Of a stretch of 12,688 nt of DNA, positions 8,224-12,688 are shown piece after piece. Positions within the stretch are counted from its first letter, which is position 1. The number at the start of each line of letters is the position of its first letter. Below the pieces are notes generated by a model. It did not search any database and was not told the origin of the DNA. It worked only from the letters and a program-made list of their open reading frames with translations. Origin of the DNA: Poronia punctata (Eukaryota; Ascomycota; Sordariomycetes; Xylariales; Xylariaceae); assembly GCA_022579005.1 (NCBI GenBank), contig MU401983.1:1-12688 (forward strand). The letters are read 5' to 3'. The position numbers and the translations under genes were made by a program.

Positions 8224-9405
8224 TTATTTTATTTCTTTCCGTTGTTCTGATTGTATCGTATCACCATCACCATCAACACGGCGAGGAGCTCTAGGGCCTC
8301 TCTGATAAACATACAAAGCCTCATCCTTACCGGGGAAGCTCGGCAGCGGCACCTGCACCACCTTGATCCATTCCTCGCCATGTTCACGCGCCATGAACTC
8401 ATCCATAGTCATGTCGCGAAAACCCGTATACCCGTTATGATTCTGCGTCCCCACGACAGCCAGAGTATCGCCGTCGTAAGCGGCCAACATGCTCCGCGTG
8501 AACCCGCCCTCGCTACCGCCCGCTATGCCGCCTCCGACGATGGGATACACGAGGAGAAGCACGGCGTCCCTGGCACCGGCGCGCGTTTTCCGTAAATATG
8601 TCGCGCCGTCGGCAATCACGGTGTCCGGGACCCAGGTGACGCGCCAACTGGACTGGGCGCTGTCGACGGCGGTTGCTGTTGTTGTTGTTATCTGGGGATG
8701 ATAGTCGCGTAACATGCGGGTCCAATAGCCGTTTCCGGATCCGACGTCGATGATTTCCCGACCGGCGGATAATACGCGGAGGATCTCGAGACTCTCATGT
8801 GACGGGCAGGCGCATCCGAAATGATGCATTAGGATGGGGAGGATGTGATGGGATGAATGGGGGCCGCGGGCGGAGGAAGGGCTGGGGCCTGCCCATTCGA
8901 GGTTGAGGATTGCCCATGATAGGAATGTGAGGTAGGGGTTTGCAGGTAAGAGGGTTTTGGTGTTGGGTTTTTTGACGCGGGGGAGTTTGGCGAGGGATGG
9001 GGGGAGGGAGGGGTGGATGTAGCGTTTTGATGAGAGGTAGGTGCCTATTTCGAAGCGGAGGGAACCTTTTTTCGCGTTTGAGGAAAGGTTGCGTAGGGCT
9101 GTAGAAGGGGTGTTGCTGGGTGAGAAGATGGATAGGTAGGCTTCGATGTCGGATTGGGGAGGGGGTGGGAGGACGACGACGGGTGGTGGTGGTTTGCGGT
9201 GGGGGCTTGATTCGGCCGCCGCGGGTTCGGATTCGGGTACGGGTTCGGGTTCGGGTTCGCCGTAGTACCAGTTGTGTAACCCGTGTGCTCGACCGAGTGC
9301 AACGGCTTGCTGTACCTGGGCTAAAGTGAGAGCATATAGGTCGCAGGGGGTAACTAAAAGCTCGGCGAGGGTTAAAAACTGCGCTAGTTTAACTAGCGCA
9401 AAGAG
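8224..9405 (-). CDS. SAM-dependent methyltransferase-like protein, 5' end incomplete
   Basis: The frame is open from 9405 to the TAA at 8224-8226 (393 codons). The only obvious ATG, at 8829, would give 201 residues. The upstream 192 codons are clearly protein. They begin near PCDLYALTLAQVQQ, pass a Pro/Glu/Ser-rich linker with a (PE)n run, and continue with LRFEIGTYLSSKRYIHP and NPYLTFLSWAILNLEWAGP up to HHILPILMHHFG. At about residues 217-228 IIDVGSGNGYW is a classical SAM-binding motif I (GxGxG). LLLVYPIVGGG and GFRDMTMDEF follow, with a terminal strand ALYVYQRG. Class I methyltransferase folding is therefore likely; the substrate is unknown. I recall this architecture from uncharacterised ascomycete proteins. 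No ATG exists between 9405 and 8829. The start is either in another exon (a TTTTAG acceptor ends at 9354) or lost at the AT-rich junction. Confidence 0.75.
   Translation of the reverse strand, partial: LFALVKLAQFLTLAELLVTPCDLYALTLAQVQQAVALGRAHGLHNWYYGEPEPEPVPESEPAAAESSPHRKPPPPVVVLPPPPQSDIEAYLSIFSPSNTPSTALRNLSSNAKKGSLRFEIGTYLSSKRYIHPSLPPSLAKLPRVKKPNTKTLLPANPYLTFLSWAILNLEWAGPSPSSARGPHSSHHILPILMHHFGCACPSHESLEILRVLSAGREIIDVGSGNGYWTRMLRDYHPQITTTTATAVDSAQSSWRVTWVPDTVIADGATYLRKTRAGARDAVLLLVYPIVGGGIAGGSEGGFTRSMLAAYDGDTLAVVGTQNHNGYTGFRDMTMDEFMAREHGEEWIKVVQVPLPSFPGKDEALYVYQRGPRAPRRVDGDGDTIQSEQRKEIK
8994..9013 (+). other. G-quadruplex motif in the methyltransferase template strand
   Basis: Four G runs of 3, 6, 3 and 4 are separated by loops of 2, 1 and 1 nt on the plus strand, which is the template of the minus-strand gene. 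The coding strand is correspondingly C-rich and encodes Pro/Ser/Leu. Quadruplex formation is predicted from the pattern only. Confidence 0.5.
9223..9258 (+). repeat. GGGTTC hexamer tandem encoding Pro-Glu repeats
   Basis: About six imperfect 6-bp units lie on the plus strand. On the minus strand they encode the EPEPEPVPESEP part of the methyltransferase linker. Four GGG runs with 3-nt loops at 9235-9255 also fit a G-quadruplex. The tract is likely variable in length. Confidence 0.75.
9380..9400. repeat. 21-bp perfect inverted repeat at the AT-rich boundary
   Basis: TGCGCTAGTT and AACTAGCGCA are exact reverse complements separated by one T. The element lies in the transition between the methyltransferase gene and the AT-rich block, just inside the open frame. 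If a minus-strand intron with acceptor at 9354 exists, the palindrome would be intronic. It could be part of a transposon end or a decayed insertion scar. Confidence 0.65.
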
Positions 9406-12400
9406 TTAAGTAGAGTTTAAAAAAAGTTTAAATTACCTCTTCTAAGCTTAAATAGAAAAGGTGCTGACCTATATGTTAAAAGCTAGTATATATAAGAGTA
9501 CATATATTTTTTAAGTAGTATATAAAAGGGTTTTTATAAAAATAGCAGGTTTGCATATACTATATATATATAAACTATGTATATATAAGTATAAATATTA
9601 ATTTATTATAAATACTTATAATTAATATATAAAGCTTATAATAATATAAGTTACTTTATAATTATTTTATTTTTAGTTAATATATAAAGTTAAAATATAT
9701 ATTTATATATATATTAAGCTAAATAATAAGTAAGTATTAAGTTTATATATATAAGGTAAAATATTAGGGTTAGCATATATAAGGCATACGCTTAAAGTAG
9801 TAAAATCTACTTATATAAGAAATTTTTTTTTTATATACTTTTTAAATTCCTTTTTTTTTTTTATAACAACTAATATATAATTATAAGTTTAATTTATTTT
9901 TTTACGTTTAATTAAAATATGCTTTTAATATATATAGCATATATGTACATAGCATATATATGTATACATAGCATATGCTAAGGCTATATGCTATAAATAT
10001 AGCAAATTTATATATATAAAAAAAAAATCTTTAGTATATATTAACTATATATAGTAAAAAAGCTGTTTTTACTTTATATATACTTTATTATTTTTTTATT
10101 TTTTATACTATATTTAATATTTATATAATATATACATAACGTACTTTTAGCATTTATATAGCATTTATATAGTATTTGCTTAGTATGCTTATTAATAAAA
10201 ACAAATATGTTAACTTATAAGTGTTAAAAGCTGCAAACTTATTAAAGTATAAGTACTATTATAGTAAGCATATACTTTTTATATAATATATATATACGTA
10301 GTATATGTTGCTAATATAACTTTTATAAGCTTAATTTTTAATAATAATAAAGCGTAGTTTAACTAAGTTTTAAGTATAACTTTTTTTTAACTTACGCTTT
10401 ACTTTTGCTAACTATAAGTTTAGCTTGTATTGCTAACTAAAGCAGCTGCTAAAATAAAGCTTACTTTTTATTATATATATACTAAAGTTATACTAACTAT
10501 ATTTTAGCTATTTAAATTTTAGCATATAATATTAGTATATATTTATTATTAATATATTATTAGCATATGCTAACTATACTGCTTTACTAAATTATACTTT
10601 TAACTTTATAGTTAAGCTTTTTAAGCTATATAATTACGTATAAAAAGTTTTTTTTTTTTATGCTTAGTATATATTAACTATTTAAAGCTGCAATATTATT
10701 ATTTAAAGCAATATTATATATAAAGTAATTTATATTAACAAATTAAAAGTATATATATAGCTTACTTTTTATATATGCTATTATATATTAATTTATAAAG
10801 CTTTATTAATATATTTAAAATATGTATACTAGCGCATATAAATAATATATAGTAAAGTATATAATTTATATATGCTAACTATTTAATAAATATAAACTTA
10901 AACTTAGCAAATATAATTGTTTATAAACAGCTTTTTAGCACTAAGTAAGTTTTTAAAGCATATAGTTTGCTTATAGCTAATATATACTTTGCTAGTATAC
11001 TTAAAAAATAGGTTTTAACCTATAAATAGCATAATGCTTATTATATTTAAAAGCTTTAGTATACTTACTATATAATATTAACATATAATATATATGCTAA
11101 TAATATACTAAAAGCATAAGCAAAACGTTTTTAATTAATAAGTATATAATAAAACTTAAGCAACTTATATATATATTATAACTGCTTAATATATACTATT
11201 AATATACTAATAATATATAGCTAAAAAAACCTAGCTTTTGCTAAAAAATATAAAACTTAGTTTTATTATATAAGTAAATTATATATTATTTATATGCTAA
11301 CTAGCTTTATTTTATTTTTTTTATTTTACTTTTACTTGCTATACTATTTAAGCTAGTTTAATATTTTTTAAGCATTAAGTTTATAAATGCTTAGCAAATG
11401 CTAAAAGAGCACCTTTTTTTATTAATTTTTTAAAACGTTTATTATTAATTTTGTTTTAAATGCTGTTGCTATTACTATTACTTTTTAATTTTCTACTTTT
11501 TGCTTTATATAAAGTTAGCTTATGCTAGCTTAATAGTTTTTATTTATTTTTTTTTAACTTGCTTAAATTATTTAAAAACTTTTAAAATATACTTTTTTTA
11601 CGTTTACCTAAAACTTTTATACTTACTAGCTTTTTTATTTTATTTTTACTTTTATTTTTGCCTTTGCTTTTGCCCTTGCTTTTACCTTTACCTTTGCCCT
11701 TGCTTTTACCTTTGCCTTTGCCTTTGCCTTTGCCTTTACTTTTGCTTACGCTTAAGCTAATATATACCTTTAGCACGTTTATAGCATATGCTATAAGTTA
11801 AATATTATGCCTTTAGTTTTAAAAAGCTATAAATATAATTACTAATATTAGTAGTAATAAAAAAAAAAAACTATAAGCATATGCTAACTTTATAATAAAT
11901 TGCTTTTATTATTATACTTATAACTTTTAAATTTAACAAGCATAAAGTAAGCACACTATAAGCAGTTATTAAAAATATGCTTAGTATATATTAATAGTTT
12001 ATAGCAAAGCTTTATTACTATGCTTAATGCTAATAGATTATTTTTAACTTTGCTTAAGCTTAAAGCTAAGCGTACTTATAAAAGTATACTATTTATATAT
12101 TATTTATATACTAAGCTAATATAATTTCTTATTAGTAAAAAAAGCTAATAAAAAAAGCAAGCTTATAACTATAAATATTTAAACTAGCACTTATTATATA
12201 TATAGCCTATATTATACTTATAATTATAAGCTAATATTAATTTTAGTAGCTATTGCTGCTACTACTAAAAACGCATGTATAGGCAAAGGCAAAGCTTAAA
12301 GTAGCGCTAATGCTAACGCTTATATTAAAGCCTAGGTTTAAGTATTAAAAAAAAACATATAAAAAAAAAAAAGCGTTACTAGTAGCAAAACATATACTTA

Positions 12401-12688
12401 GTATAAGCAAACAACAAGTATAGCTATATATAAAAAAAGTTAGTATTAGTATTGCTTTTTAGTATATAAACAATATAAAGCAGCATATAAGCATAGCATA
12501 AGCTAAGTAATAGCATAATATATACTAAAAAAAACTATAGCTTTTTTATTTTTTATAAAAAAATAAAAAATTATTAATAGCTTATAATAAAACATTAAAC
12601 TATAAATTATAAAAGTTTTTTTAAAAAATAAATTTAATATTAGCTTATTATAAACTTATTTATAATTATAGTTTATAATATATATTTA
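9406..12688. repeat. AT-rich, RIP-like degraded repeat block (right)
   Basis: From about 9406 to the window end the DNA is very AT-rich and TpA-rich, dominated by TATATA, GCTA and AAGCT words, with stops in all frames. Open frames here are only low-complexity translations. I find no LTR, terminal repeat or recognisable transposase/polymerase residue pattern. Local simple repeats include a TAGCATATAT-type cluster at about 9936-9990 and a hexamer array near 11661. The block resembles the left one in character and is best read as RIP-mutated transposon remnants. The originating family cannot be identified by eye. Confidence 0.7.
11661..11750 (-). repeat. Degenerate CCTTTG (CAAAGG) hexamer array
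   Basis: About fourteen units keep a strict 6-bp register. Variants are CCTTTG, CTTTTG, CCCTTG, CCTTTA and CTTTTA. Read on the minus strand the array gives alternating Lys-Gly/Ser, a low-complexity frame at 11582-11776 that is unlikely to be a real gene. The final G to A changes are C to T in CpA on the minus strand, as RIP would cause. It may be the lysine-rich tail of a decayed polyprotein. Confidence 0.7.

Noticed and set aside
8224..8829. Methyltransferase starting at the ATG at 8829
   Set aside because: The same frame upstream is clearly protein-like and ends only at 9406. Starting at 8829 would remove an evident N-terminal region.
9045..9329. Frames encoding PNPNPN-rich and RVRVRV-rich peptides
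   Set aside because: They are out-of-frame readings of the GGGTTC hexamer tract inside the methyltransferase frame.
9763..9772. TTAGGGTTAG telomere-like sequence
   Set aside because: Only about one and a half units within AT-rich DNA, with no array, so it gives no evidence of a telomere or interstitial telomeric repeat.
11500..11776. Overlapping frames rich in Tyr/Phe/Leu/Cys (plus) and Lys/Gly/Ser (minus)
   Set aside because: They are low-complexity translations of the hexamer array in a degraded AT-rich block, with no support as genes.
1..12688. CRISPR array, rRNA or tRNA genes
   Set aside because: No regularly spaced repeats, no rRNA-like stretches and no B-box-containing cloverleaf were found on either strand by eye.

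Overview
The window looks like nuclear DNA of a filamentous ascomycete (Pezizomycotina). Supporting signs are short introns of 60 and 79 bp with GTAAGT donors and TTAAC/CTAAC-type branch sites, the tail of a Ty3/gypsy-like LTR element, and abrupt switches between ordinary-composition gene DNA and very AT-rich, TpA-rich DNA without usable reading frames. Such blocks are typical of repeats mutated by RIP (repeat-induced point mutation, C to T in CpA). I cannot name the species.

Layout. 1-1820 is a degraded AT-rich block. It ends in a purine-rich tract (1814-1824) and an apparent 3' LTR (1828 to 1947 or 1960). 1961-3790 is mid-GC DNA with no credible gene. 3791-4330 (minus) is a two-exon gene for a small four-helix membrane protein resembling the DUF1772/anthrone-oxygenase-like group. 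4331-5601 is the shared upstream region of that gene and of the divergently oriented next gene; it carries a 12-bp and a 14-bp perfect palindrome and a C15 run. 5602-7807 (plus) is a two-exon gene of a fungal family of unknown function, possibly with a caspase-like fold lacking the catalytic residues. It is interrupted by two in-frame TAG codons, at 6007 and 7472. 7808-8223 is a short convergent intergenic gap. 8224-9405 (minus) is a SAM-dependent methyltransferase-like gene. Its frame continues about 190 codons upstream of its only obvious ATG and runs, still without a start codon, to the edge of the second AT-rich block (about 9406-12688), which contains only simple repeats.

Interpretation. 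This is a small gene island between two RIP-like AT-rich blocks. The genes nearest the blocks appear damaged (two TAG codons in one, no visible start in the other), while the small membrane-protein gene looks intact. I see no evidence that the three genes form one pathway. The points most worth testing are whether the two TAG codons are RIP scars or sites of A-to-I mRNA editing, and how the methyltransferase gene begins at the block edge.
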